A stretch of 64,000 nt of DNA, from NCBI GenBank assembly GCA_000231825.2, contig JH720367.1, positions 260,602 through 324,601 of the forward strand. Reading direction: 5' to 3'. The stretch is from Tetrahymena elliotti 4EA (lineage: Eukaryota > Ciliophora > Oligohymenophorea > Hymenostomatida > Tetrahymenidae). The position numbers and the translations under genes are program-made. Shown in pieces: positions 26,503 through 38,964 of this stretch. The notes beneath the pieces were generated by a model. The model worked only from the letters and a program-made list of their open reading frames with translations, was not told where the DNA came from and ran no database searches. How positions within the stretch are numbered: position 1 is the first letter of the stretch; each line of letters opens with the position of its first letter.

Positions 26503-29039
26503 ATGAGTAAGAGGCCAGGAGAAGAACTCGGAGGTGTTGATCCTTAAAAAAAGCAAAAAACTGCAGATTTACCTACAGCACCAAGCACTGGTAATAAGAT
26601 ATCTTATGGAAGTCTAAAACCTCCTACATCTGGGGGTTCTTCAATTTCTTATGCTGCATTTAAAAAGCAATAAGTATCTACAATGAAATAACCTGTAAAA
26701 CCTGCTAGCACGACATAGTTGCCTTAAATATTAGGATCTAGCTCATTGTCTGCTATGAATAGCTAAAATGCATCTAAATAATTAACATAAACAAGTAATT
26801 AGTAGGCTTTAGATAAAAAAGTTAATGAAGGTACCTAATAAAATGTGGATTCCATTAAATAAAATCAAAGTGAAGATAAAAATAAAAGTGAGCAAACTCA
26901 AAGTAAATTTAGTGAAGCATCGTCTACGGCTACTGTAAAACCAGAGTAATAGGCAGCACCTAAAACAATAGATTTAAAAAGTTAATAACAACAAATCATA
27001 GAAAGAGCAAAAAAGCTTAGAGAAGAAGAGAAAAGACTTGCAGAATTGAAAAAGAATACAGCAGTAATTCAAAAAATCTCAAATGCTTAACAAGGAATTA
27101 AGACTGCTTAATCTAGTTAGATTACTCAATCAAAAATACAAAAAGAATTAAAGAAAAAGGAAGAAAAGAAGCCTTTAACAAAGCAAGAATTAGATATGAA
27201 GTAACTTTAAGAGTTTGCTAAGAAAAAAGAAAAGGAACAGAAATTAATTGAAAAATTGCTGAAAGAAGGTAAAATAAAACCTGAAGATTTAGATAAATCC
27301 AGCAAGAAAGAAGAAATAAAAATTGATAGTAAAGAAAAGGAAGTACGTTTAGATGATAAAGGTAATTTAATTGATGCTAAAGGTAATATAGTTGTAATGG
27401 AATCAAATAAAAGCACCTTAAAAATCAATTGGCAAAAGAAATAGCTTGATAAGCTAGCTAAAATGGCAAGAAATGCTCGTTTTTAGAAGTAAAATTTCAT
27501 TTTTGTATTTTCCTTTTATTTATTTTATTTAAATTAAATAGCTCTTAGGTATTTTAGGATTCAAGTATCTTTACTACTACAAGCATAAAGAGAGAAAGAA
27601 AGAAAATGCATGCACTTAATTTTATAGAAGATACTAACTAAGTTTAAGATGAGAAAGAAGAAAATGAAGATTAAATGGATATTGAAAGTCAAAGCAGTGA
27701 AAATGATGACTAAATTGATTCAGAATCAAGTGATAGCGAAGAAAAAATAGAATAAGAAAATGTATAAAATGAGTAAAATATTGAAAAGAATGATGACTTC
27801 AGATAATTGATTCAAAAAACAGAAACAGATTACAGAAGAGAAGAATTTTAGAAATCAAGTAGTAAATATTTATAGAGTTTAAATAAAAAGAAATAGAGTT
27901 TGAAATAGAAACATCATGACCCTATTCCAGATATTGAATGGTGGGATTTACCATTGTTTGATAATACTAGAAGATATTATTTGCCACTAGATCATGTAAA
28001 CTAAACTTTAACACAATAAGCTATTTAAGTATAAGGAAATGAGTCAAACTAAAATGCAAATAGCACCAGTGAAAATTAAGCAGCCAATGAAAATAACTTA
28101 TCTATTAATATTTTAGATAATTTAGAGATTATAAAGTAATTGTTATCTAAATTGTAGGTAGATAATTTTGAATATTTAAATGATTACTATCGCTTAGAAA
28201 AAATTTCTAACTTGATTGAACATCCTAAGCCTTTTAAAAATGAAGGATTACCTAATTCTAACTAGCCTGTCATAATTCCTAATTACTTAACAAAGAAGGA
28301 GTAAAAGAAGCTTAGCAGACGTCATCGTTTAGAAAAGGAAAAAGAAAAGCAAGATAAAATCAAATTAGGATTAATTAAACCTCCTCCTCCTAAGGTTAGA
28401 CTAAAAAATATGATGCGTGTGCTAGGTAATGAAGCCGTTGCTGATCCCACCAAAATGGAAGCTTTAGTTAGATAAGGTATAGCTGATCGCTTGTAAGAGC
28501 ATCTTCGTAGAAATTAAGAACGTATGTTAACAAAAGAATAAAAAGCTGATAAGTTCTTACGCAAGCTCAAGAGAGATAGTGCAATAGAATGCAGAGTAGC
28601 CCTTTTCCGTATTGAAAATCTTTAAGATAGAGTTCATAAGTTTAAAGTTGATATTAATGCATAGCAAATGCAATTACATGGTGCTTTAATTAATCCAGTA
28701 GTTAATCCTGAAAGTAGATCTACTATTAATATGCCTGCAATAGTCCTAGTTGAAGGTGGTCCAAAGGCAATTAAATTTTACAAAAAGCTTATGCTTCGCC
28801 GTGTCAAGTGGAACAAAAATAGTTACTTACCAAAAGATGAAAATGGTGAAGTAATTACACCAGTTGATTTAACAGATAATAAATGTGCTTTAGTTTGGGA
28901 AGGAGTTGTAAAAGATCACAATTTCAATAAATGGAAAGTTCATGATGTTGACAGTGAAGTTGAAGCAAGAAGAGTATTTGCAGAAAAAAATGTAGAATTT
29001 TACTTTGAAATGGCAATCAACTATATGTATCCTGATTGA
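26503..29039 (+). CDS. PRP3: U4/U6 small nuclear ribonucleoprotein Prp3 (827 aa)
   Basis: Prp3 is a core protein of the U4/U6 and U4/U6.U5 snRNPs and acts in the nucleus during spliceosome assembly. Two exons are joined at a 53-nt phase-0 intron (27505-27557). The N-terminal 330 residues are Lys/Gln-rich with low conservation and a helical charged stretch. The diagnostic part follows: IPDIEWWD near residue 457, [17 protein letters not shown], the [16 protein letters not shown] segment, and [21 protein letters not shown] followed by [17 protein letters not shown] in the C-terminal domain. These match the order and spacing of human PRPF3 and yeast Prp3. The chain ends NYMYPD before TGA. The spliced neighbours all around show why this factor is needed, but nothing suggests co-regulation. 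Confidence 0.96.
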
Positions 29040-29360
29040 TAATCAGAAAGCAAATTACAAATTAAATATTGTTTTGATTAAATATTTCAAAACATTTAGT
29101 TAAAATCTTTCAATAATTTATTTGTTTTTTTAGTTTGTTTATTTTTTGAGAATTATTTGTTAAAATTTTCTTTTTCTTCTAATTTTTAAAATGATTAAAA
29201 TAATTTATTAAAATTTTAAGCCTTAAAATTGAGAAACCAATTTTTTAATGAGGAATTATTTACAACATTTTAGATATATTATATAAAAATTCAATACATT
29301 TTTATAATTTTTATAAAGTTTTATCAATTAATAAATAAAGAAGACACTAGCTTTTTTGTT
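29040..29360. other. Convergent spacer, 3' ends of Prp3 and the TTL-like gene
   Basis: About 320 AT-rich bases lie between two convergent stop codons. No gene or structured element was recognised. Confidence 0.65.
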
Positions 29361-32300
29361 TCAACAGCTATACATTATAGTAAATTTATTTGTTTAGTTT
29401 ATATTTTTTGGTATTTTCTCATATTAAGATTTAGTGTAATATGGTGGAGGGAAAATTGGGTCTATTGCAAATCTGAATGTTTGATCAATTAATTCACTAT
29501 TGAATTTATGTAAAAATAAATTTTTATTACTACCTTATTTAAGCTTATTGTCTACAGAAAGTAGCCAAACTTTTAAGTATTTATCTACAATAAAATTCAA
29601 AGAGATTAGCTATTTAAAAAAAATAAATAACATTAATTTATTAGAATTAAATAAATTAAAATGTTTAATGGTTTTTATTAGTATGAAATAATTCATTTCA
29701 GAATAAATTTTTAAAATTTACTTAAAAACAAAATTGTAATCTATCATTGAGAACATCTTCAGCTTTGTATTTGATAAATTCATAACTGAGATCCTATGAA
29801 AATTTAAGATATTTATAATTTTGAAAATGTTATTTCTAAAATATTTAATTGTTTAAAGATAATAGAATAACTTACCTTCATTTATTTTAGGATTGTATTT
29901 TCAAATGAACAATTTTAATATTAGAAATGAGCATTTTTATATTCTGATAAACTCATTTTATTAAACTTTTCAAAATTTCCATAATTCTATGTTTTTGATT
30001 AATATTCATCATTTGTGTTATGTGAAGTCTCATCATCTAGATCAAGGATTTAGTAGTTTTTAGAACAAGTAGAAATATAGCCATCTTCATACCAATATGC
30101 TATTAAGTTAATGTAATAAGATTAACAATCTAAATAACATTTTTAATTACCATTTAGATGGTCGTTATAAGAAGTAATTAGGACAAAACATTTTATAGTG
30201 AATTTCCTTTTATATATTAAGAGAGGTTATTCTATATATTTTTGAACAATTATCCTTTTATTTTTTGATAATAAAAGATGGCTTTTTAGTTGTTCGATAT
30301 CTTCCTTTTTATAAATGACTATTTAATTAAAAATAATGATTCTACTTTTATTTAATTTTATAAAAATGATACTCTTGTGGTCATATTTTTAGCTTTTGTT
30401 GTTAAAGATTTTAACAATCCATGTATTGGTGATGAAATTTTAAGATAAATCTCTTTATTAATTTTAATCAATATAAACTTAATTGATATTGAAATCTAAA
30501 TAATCATATTCTTATTAGAATTTTTAAGCTTGTTATTTAACATTTTCTTTTGTAAAAATAAAAGAAATTGGAAGACAAAGCTTATCCTGATATTAAACTT
30601 AAAATTCAACCTATTTTTAAATAAAAAAACTTTAAAAAAAAAACTTTCATAAAACATAACTTTTACAAATTATTTTTCTATTTCCTGAAACGGGAGTAAG
30701 TGGTTGTAAATTTTAATTGACTTTTTATTATTTATATGAACCAATTTGTTTGTTTTCATTACAAGATTTGAATCTTTCTCTTAAATTATCTTTTCTGTAG
30801 GGTTGACTTGATTTTATTTCTTCTTATTAAAAATGTTCTAATTTTACAAAATTTTTAACTGAAAAAGAAGGTATAAATTTAAATTATTTTACTTAAATTT
30901 TAAACTCTTAGGATTAAATGCTTGTTTAATCATTTGATTTTATTACAGTTTACTTATAACTAGCCAAACTAGAAACATTACTTATCATAAAGCTATCATC
31001 AAAATCTTCATTATATATATTTTGCTTTTAGAATAACTTCAAGGGAGTAAGAAAAGAAAAGTAGTCTAAACTCGACTCTTAACTACAGAAAAGATTAGCA
31101 TTTGAGTCATATATCTTTTCTTATTTACTTTAAATTTACCACCACCATCTATTTAAAATAAATATAGTTTATTTTAGAGATGAGAAAAATATAAAAATAA
31201 ATGAATTTTCTTTTACCTCTAAGATAATGCAAGATCATAAAAACTGTGATTATTTTATGTAGAGAGGTTTATTACAGGATTGTAATCTAAAAATTTTAAC
31301 ATTTCAAAATTCTAAACTAAATTACTTTAGTTATTTATCTGCTTTAAAAAGATATAATATTCTTTTAATTATTCACTGTCAGATATTAAAGTATTATAAT
31401 CCAATAATTAATCAATTTTTGATTCATTTTTATTTTTCATTTATTTATATGGTGAAGAAACAGGTTTTTTTTAAGGCGTAAGATTCCTTTTTATTTCTTA
31501 AATATTTTATTTTTAACTTTTTTATAGATATAAATTACTCTTCTAGTCTGTTTTTGTTAGCTTTTAATTATATGGGCTTTATTTTTAAATATTATTAATG
31601 AAAAAGCCAGCTTTAGAAGAATAATTAGGAGTTTAAGATCTTTAATTTTAGATTGGCTGTTAAAATTATTACTCTTCTAGCAAGATTTAACTTTTCTTTA
31701 AAGGAGTTTTAAAATACTCTGTAAATTTTTTATGTTTGAGTTATATTGGAAGGAATTCAAATTTTGAAACTGTAGTTTATTTATTTGATTTAGGTGTTTA
31801 AGATTTTGTACTTATTTATCCCCTATTAATAGCATACTAATTGTTAAAATTAGCAAAAGTGTATCGGTCCTATTATTTCTAAAACTAAGGATTTTATTAA
31901 AAATTAGGCTGATTCATGTTATTTTCAATTCCTTCCAAATTTAAAAATTCAACCTAACCATTCTTTTAGAAATTCTAATTTTTGTTTTTAGGACTTACCA
32001 TAAAATTAGCAGTTTAAGCTGAAGCAAGTTAAATTTTTTGACTATAATTTACTTTTGATATTTTCTCATAATTTTCTAAGAATATTTAAAACAACTGTAA
32101 TTTTTAATAAGCATCAGGTGTTACTTTTCCTTCCAACAAAATAGGATTTTCTATCAATTAATTTACTACTTGTTGAATATCCTAAAATTAAAAAATCTTA
32201 AATTTATTTTGTAATAATTAAATCTAATTACTTAATTATTTAAGCCGAATTTAGCTTAGGGTAAAACATCTTATGACACAATTATCATCAATAACTAGTG

Positions 32301-33658
32301 AAGATTCTCTAACATCATTTATTCAGTTAATTGTATCAATGATTCACTTTAATTTTAATCTTAAACATTAATTTAAATTAAGCTATTCCATTTCTTAATT
32401 TAATCAATATTTTATAAGATATTTTTTGCAAAAACTCTACTTTTATTTAAAAACTTCATTTTATTTTCATTGTGTTAGCGAGATATATAAAGGAGAAAAT
32501 CAGTTAAATCTTTTTATTTCTATTGATGTGCTGCTTAGTGTATATTATCTTATTGCTTCAAAACTTACTATTCAAATTAAGATTTTTCAATCTTTTCAGC
32601 ATATTTTCTCTCATCTTCCTGTATTTATGTTACTATATTTTGTAATGTCTGTAATCTATCTCTTGCACTTCCTTAAATAGATGATTCTACACTTTGTATT
32701 TCCTCTTCTTCTTTTTTTTTAACAACTGTTTATTTAATTTGTTCTTAATTTTGCGAAGCTCCCATTCTAACCAGATTAAATATGCTGTCTTAAAGATTTT
32801 CTTAAGGATTAAATTTTGTACTTTATTTCTTTTTAGTTAATATTATAAATAAATGGCAACTATTCAATTTATAATTATTTACTTTAAAACTTTAAGTAGG
32901 AGTTTATTGAACCTAAATTTCTTTTTCAATTATAATCTTTTATTGAAGAAGTTTTAAGAAATCATTTATTTTTAATGGTAGGGTACATGATATTTCAATA
33001 TAAACCATATTATATTTTAGAGCTATTGCACTTGCCTTTTACAAAAAATATATTTTATAGGAGAGTAACTATAAAAGAAAATATAAAAATTAATACATCA
33101 GAACTAAGTATTTACTTACTAGAATACATATCAACTTTATTTCCAAGAAGAAATAGAATGCACTTGTTTTAGTTTAGAATGGGTTTTATTTACTAAATCC
33201 TATTAAATATTATAAATGAATGTATTATTTCTGTTTAATTAAAATAATTTTACAATTTTATTGTATTGTCAAAAGATATTTTAGATGTTAAGTCAAAAAG
33301 AAATACCACTACAGAAGATTTAGATGCAAATCTATTGTTTAATATTAGTAGAATTAATGCTTTTATTACACTTTAAATGAATATTTTACAATTTATTATT
33401 GAATTAAAAATCTAATTAAATTGTTTGCCCATTTTTTTCAAACTTTAAATGATTTTTTTCATCTCCCTCACCTATTTTTAGTAAAAATATTTCATAATCT
33501 CTGTGATCAATTTAATCAAGTTTCATTATATTTTTTAACTTTTGAATTTGTTTAAAGATATGATTAAAATTACCTATTCTATTTATAAATGAAGTTAATC
33601 CATCTTTTTATCCACTAAATATGGTCATAAAATAATTATTTTATTATGTATTATCCAT
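29361..33658 (-). CDS. Rab-like GTPase domain fused to a tubulin-tyrosine-ligase-like domain, both degenerate (about 1238 aa)
   Basis: Ten exons read in one frame with no TGA; introns are 33332-33389, 33036-33096, 32829-32882, 32182-32231, 31149-31216, 30611-30655, 30100-30150, 29794-29875 and 29610-29721. Residues 1-200 resemble a Rab: VVVFLFDLT, LFLLGNKVDM (intact NKxD) and VYIEISC. However, the P-loop is GQKDGLTS (Lys replaced by Leu) and no DxxG is visible. A helical Gln/Lys/Glu linker follows. A TTLL-like core starts near SQRWWWQ (about 740) and spans about 905-1230: NTWIVK, VQKYIEQPLLIYKRKF, YWYEDGYISTCSK, NTNDEYQ, CFQLISLNFIVD, LKVWLLSVD and IDPIFPPP. Expected WIVKP, RKFDIR, GFDF and EVN become WIVKI, RKFTIK, SLNF and SVD, so catalysis is doubtful. 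If the 54-nt intron at 32829-32882 is wrong, the frame stays open. A split into two genes (ATG at 32765) is possible but not suggested by any stop. Confidence 0.65.
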
Positions 33659-34489
33659 CTGTTGAAAAAAAAACAGCTTTGATCTTCAAATATTTTAATC
33701 TGTCTAATACCTTTAAATCAGCAGTTTTTCTGGGTTTTAATTAACTTATTAATTTAAAAACAAAAAATGTATGGTAGTTTAATGTTTATTTTTTTACAAT
33801 ATTTAAGAACTTTGCTAATAAAATAAATACACTTAAAATATATAAAATTTATTACTATTTTCTTTATATTCAATTAGATTTTTATCATTCTACTAAAAAA
33901 GATATTTGATGTCTACATAGGCTTTTCTCTTGGACTTACAAAAAATAAAAATTAAATTAATTTGATGGATATTCTTCATTTACTCTTTTTTTAATTGAAT
34001 CTATGTTTATTTACAAAAAACTAATAATATTTTATATTCTTTTATTTAATATCTTATATATTTCAGAAACTTTTTATCAATTAAATATAAAGTAAACAAT
34101 AAGTCATTATTTAAACAAATACATTTCAATTTAATATATGTGTTATTCTAACAAATAGAGTTATTTTTTTTTATTCATATTAATGTTGATAAAATAAACA
34201 TAAATAATGTGTCAAAAATTAATTCTGTTATTATTTAAAAAAATAATTTTTAAAATAAAAGAATAAATTAATTGGAATTTTTTGATTTAAAAATTTTTAA
34301 TTTAAGAAAAAAAAATATTTGATTTTTCATATATATGATTTATGTATTTAACAAAAAAAAAGTTTGGTTAAAAATAAAATGTTAATCAATTATTAGGCTT
34401 TGTGTTGGAAATATTTAAGATTTGTTAGTAATAATAAAAAGATATAAAATAATAAATTAGCTATTAAATATTTGAAGATTTGTAGAATA
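33659..34489. other. Intergenic spacer, nothing recognised
   Basis: AT-rich spacer between two minus-strand genes: the promoter of the GTPase-TTL gene on the left, the chitin synthase 3' end on the right. No frame or RNA was recognised. Confidence 0.6.
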
Positions 34490-37400
34490 TCATTAATATT
34501 TAAATAATCTCTTTCTGATTTCTAAAATATGATTACTGTTTTATTAATTTTTTATATCCTTAGCTTTTTAACTCATTTTTATTCTGAAGAATATAAAATA
34601 GATTTCATGTATACTTGCAAATAGAATTCTGAAAAGAAGTTATCCTGTAAGGAAAATAGAAATTAAGAATAAAATGTAAGGTTTTACTCTTGAGAATTAC
34701 TCATCTTAATCAACAACTTTACTTGTTAGCAAGATTGAGAAAACAATACCAATACTCACATTAGTAATAAACCACTGAGCAACGAATTTAAATTTAATTT
34801 ATTTACTTAGTTCTTATTAAGCTCCACTTTCATCTGAGTTTTTAGTACCCCAAGAGAGATCATCAATTCTACAAATAGCATAGATAAGCAATAAATGGAT
34901 ATATTAAGCTTAGTAAGCCATGTAGTGAACAAATGATTTAACAATTTCAATAATTTTAGTAGGATACCATAGGATAGGAATGACATTTATTGCAAAACCT
35001 AAAACAACAACCCAGGAGAATACAGAACGTAAGGTTTCGTCCTTCCAGGAGCTGAGTAGACCTCTATTTTCTTCTGCTTCTGATATATTTCCTATAAAGA
35101 ATTTTTTGATAACATATATGAACATTTCAATAACATAAGCCATCATCAAACCAAAAGCTGCGAGCATAATTATACCCAAATATGTAGAGATAGAGTAAAA
35201 GGCTGATATAACTTTTGAGTTTCTGTTATTAAAAGAGATAGAGTAGTAGATAATCATTAGGATACACATGAAGTAAGAGACTAAGAAAATAGTTGTCAAA
35301 ACAACAGAAACTATAGATGTGGTATCTTAAGCATCATTTAGAGTTATACTCTCAACATTTGTTAAAATCATGATAAACACAATTGTATAGAATACTGACA
35401 ATGAAATGTATCCCAAAAACTAAATAAATAAATTGAATAATAAGTTAAAACAACCTACTCCTATAAAATAATTAATTTACATTGTTTAATTAAGCAAATT
35501 TCATACAGATTTTAAATTTTAAAAGTTCCCATGTTGTATGATCAGATTCGTAAACAATACTCTTCTTTTTAAGAGCTTCAATCAGAGCAAAATATGAACC
35601 ATTAATCCATCTTCCTAAAAAATTTATTACAAAATAAATTTTAGAATTGAATAATTTTGTAAATAATTTAATTTACTTCTCTGACCAATTAAGGTGAGTA
35701 AGTCTGTGACGGGATCAACTCTAGCAGTAGCATTTCTTATATATCTTAAAGTGTATTTCTTTCCTTTTTTGGAGAATATTTTTAAACAAAGAATTCTATC
35801 TTCTGCAAGGTTCATATTTTATTATTCTAAGGTCAATTCTTAATCTTTATCAAGTACACTAGCTAAATAATCATCAAGAATTGAATTTCCTTCATTGTCT
35901 CTCTTTAGTGCTTCCCAGCGATAACCACTAAAAGCTCCGGGAAGTACTTAAATAAATCCAAATAATGACTCAAAGGGTTTATCAATTAAATGACCTAGTC
36001 AATATTAGAAAAATTAATAAAAAAGAATAAAACAAAGAGTGTTAATTTACCCATATTATACTCAAACATTTGAGCTTTTTAAATACTAAAGGTCTATTCA
36101 TATAATTGAGAGAGCCAATCAATACTACCTTCATCAAAGCTATCAGCTATTTTAATTTTTAAATAGATGTTTAATTAAGCGAAATTATTGAATTTAAATA
36201 TTACTTCTTTCTCCTGATTCATTATAGACATTTTATAATTTAATACCCATAAAACCGCAAACTCCACCAATATTTAAGTCAGTTTATAAAGCTAAATACA
36301 TATTCACTAAGGCGGTTTAATCTGGGATGAGACCACAATCTAATAGAATAGTATGTTCAGGCTAGAATAGTTCACAAAAACCACAAAAGAACCACAAATG
36401 ACTTGAAAGCTTACCACCATTTTTATATTTAATACAATGGAAGATATGGAGATAATCCTCATCTTCTGAGGTGGAGTTTTATTGATTATTATCTTAATTT
36501 TGGTCAACAACTTTAGAAATACGCTCTCTCATTTAATAAAGACTAAACATATTTTAAAAATAATAATGAGAACTGAACTGTTGAATGTGGTAAAAGTTAA
36601 TTAAATTGATTAAAAATTTGATAAAAAGTCTATAAATTACATAGCGTTATTACTCTTTGAATCAACATATTTTTAAGCTTTTTATTTGATAGAATACAAG
36701 AAATCTGCCTTTTTAGCTTCAGGTTGTCTCACATCCTGAGTTATTGACTTTTCATATTTTTCATATTCTTCTTTTAGTTTTTCATTTTTTTTAAAGATCT
36801 TAAAGTCATCATTTCTCATTTATTCTACTTAAAATTTAGAGCGTTCTAACTACTCTTTGAACTTTTCGTATTTTTTAGGAATAGTGAAATTAGACTTGTG
36901 ATATTTAGATCCTTCAACACGATCCCACAACCTATATTTTTTAAATTTATATTTATTCTCTGAATGGTAATCTTAATATGATGTATCTTACTTGAAATAT
37001 TCAATCATATTGTCATCTGGTTCTATTTCATTGTTTATTTTATCAATACCATCATAAATGACGACAACAACAATTTCTTCATTTTGGATACCTAATGTTT
37101 TCTTGAAATGCTTCATGTTTCTCAAAATACCATCCAAACTTGATTCTTTAAGTAAATTTATAGTTAATTTCTTTCTATAAAACCATTTATCAAAAAAATT
37201 TACCCAATTCTTTTCTTGCTTCATTATACATAGTAATACAGATGGCCAACTTTGGTTTTATTTTGAGTGCCATGACTTCGTCATCTGATTCTTGTTTGTA
37301 AAGAGATATTAAACCATGATTTGGGACTGTGTGATCCTCAACTATATCCTTAATTTTAGAAAACACTTGCTATTTCTTATCTTAGACTGTTCTGCTGCAT

Positions 37401-37602
37401 CCCTTTAGTATAAACTTGTTAATATGACTGCCAGGCTAAGGAATCTCTATTAATTTTAAAATGATTTAAGTTAAATTTAATGCCCTCAAATATATTAAAG
37501 ATCACCTTTTTCCATTTTTAATTCAATAGGAGCAAGACTTTTATGTGTTAACTCTCCCTATTTTTTAGCAAGTCCTGCTTTTAAACTGAAAAATTTACTC
37601 AT
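34490..37602 (-). CDS. CHS: Chitin synthase, GT2 family (896 aa)
   Basis: This enzyme polymerises UDP-N-acetylglucosamine into chitin at a membrane. Eight exons join in frame; introns are 37447-37505, 37146-37203, 36573-36640, 36147-36204, 35995-36050, 35615-35676 and 35420-35480. The catalytic signature is complete: CITMYNE, a donor-site segment HTILLDCGLIPDQTALVN, then CGFMG, LPGAFSGYR, LAEDRILC and QRRRWINGS. The last is split across the 35615-35676 intron and reforms exactly on splicing. A membrane block follows, with about five to seven segments over the last 300 residues, including FVAQWFITNVSIGIVFSI, and with the family motif SWGTK between them. There is no signal peptide and no myosin domain. 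A 60-nt piece at 36932-36991 could be an intron, but its retained reading (QDTSYQDYHSENKYKF) looks coding, so I keep it. Confidence 0.93.
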
Positions 37603-38964
37603 TTTTTTGTCAATTTAATTAAGCCTATCAATTATTTGTTATAAAATAAATTATTTAAAAACTAATTAGATATCCTTTTTAAACTCTTAATGGTGTTAAT
37701 TTATGAGTTAAAAATTGTTTGATGAAATTAATTTTTGTTTAAAAATGCTTTTTTTTCATCTCCAATAATAGAAGATGAACTAATAGGTTAAGTAGTAAAA
37801 TAAAATTAGTGGTAATAGATGATACTGTATTTAATTCTCTTTTTTTTACACTTTAATATGCAAACTACTTCATGTTTTAAAAGAATTTATGGATACTAAC
37901 TAATACATAATTGAGCTAGTTTTGATGTGCTAATAAAAAAATGTATTCGTCTCTCATCAATTTATTAGATCAGTAATATTATTTCAATTAAATTTAACAA
38001 AAGTTCCAGTAACTTTTCACATTTTTAAATGAATGAAGTTATAATGGCCTAAAATTTTCCTAATTAATCAGAACCTATAACGCTAAATTTTATCCAAATA
38101 ATGATTTATCTTTATTAATCTCATAAAATGCTCCACTCTTTTTCAAAAATCATAAAATTATCTATGATGAATATTGAATATGCTTTTAAAACAGGATATT
38201 TACAAAACGCAAATCTTAATATATTTATTTAATTAATTAATTTGAAATCTATTTTTAGATAGATGTATGTGATTATATATTTTTTTTAAATTAAAAGCTT
38301 GGAATAGATAAAAAAAAAGAATATTAAATTTTCCAATTTCACTATTGTTTTTTTCACTTCAATTTTGGAATAAAATATTTATATCGACAATTATTATCAT
38401 TTGAAGTAGATTTAAACAAAAAACTAAAAGCAAAATATTTTATTTGAATAAATTAAATATTAGTTTAGTTGATAAGGTTTCTTTTTAGGGATAACTATGA
38501 AAAAGAAAAAGAATCACTAAGAAATTAAAATAGAACAAATTAAATTATAGAGAAAGATACAAATAGAATTAAGTTAGATTTATTTACAAGTTTTTTTGTT
38601 TAAAATTATTTTGCATAAAATGATTAACTCATCAGATTAATTAATTTAATAAGAAAAGAAGTAGAAGCTTGTTTTCTTGATTAGAGAAGGGGAGAGCTTT
38701 TTTATAAAAAGTAGGAAGCGATTCAATGTATTTATTTTTTACTAATTTAAAAGTCTTAATAATTTATTAAATGCTCCAACCTTCTCAAAAATACCAAAAA
38801 GTGATAATTTTTTTATTGTTATTAAATATAAAATCAAAATTAAAATTTTTGTTTTATTATTATTATTATCATAATTAAAATAATCTAATTTGATATTTTA
38901 AAGTTTGCAATTTTATTTTTTTGTAAACTTTACAACCCTTTTTGGTGGTTGAAAAAGAGATTCT
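37603..38964. other. Intergenic spacer, nothing recognised
   Basis: About 1.4 kb of AT-rich DNA between the chitin synthase start and the histidine kinase stop, both genes on the minus strand. Only A/T tracts and no coding-like frame. Confidence 0.55.

Noticed and set aside
28668..29039. Stand-alone 123-residue plus-strand protein
   Set aside because: It is only the TAA/TAG-free C-terminal piece of Prp3; the frame continues upstream under the ciliate code with matching Prp3 motifs.
29698..29793. In-frame TGA at 29698 as the end of the TTL-like protein
   Set aside because: It lies inside the 29610-29721 intron. Splicing joins CFQ to LISLNFIVD, which aligns without gaps to the CFE-GFDF segment of TTLL proteins and continues to IDPIFPPP.
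30647..32765. Separate coiled-coil gene ending at TGA 30647
   Set aside because: A 45-nt phase-0 intron (30611-30655) removes this TGA and joins to the TTL core. RWWWQ just upstream matches the start region of TTLL domains.
32426..33172. Plus-strand frames rich in Phe, Leu, Ile and Tyr, looking like a membrane protein
   Set aside because: They are exact antisense images of Lys/Glu/Gln-rich exons of the minus-strand GTPase-TTL gene (GAA, AAA, CAA and TAA read as TTC, TTT, TTG and TTA). The minus strand has recognisable motifs.
36932..36991. A 60-nt GT-AG candidate intron in chitin synthase
   Set aside because: The retained reading has coding-like composition (QDTSYQDYHSENKYKF) and less A/T-tract character than true introns here. 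Both options keep the frame, so it is left in with some doubt.
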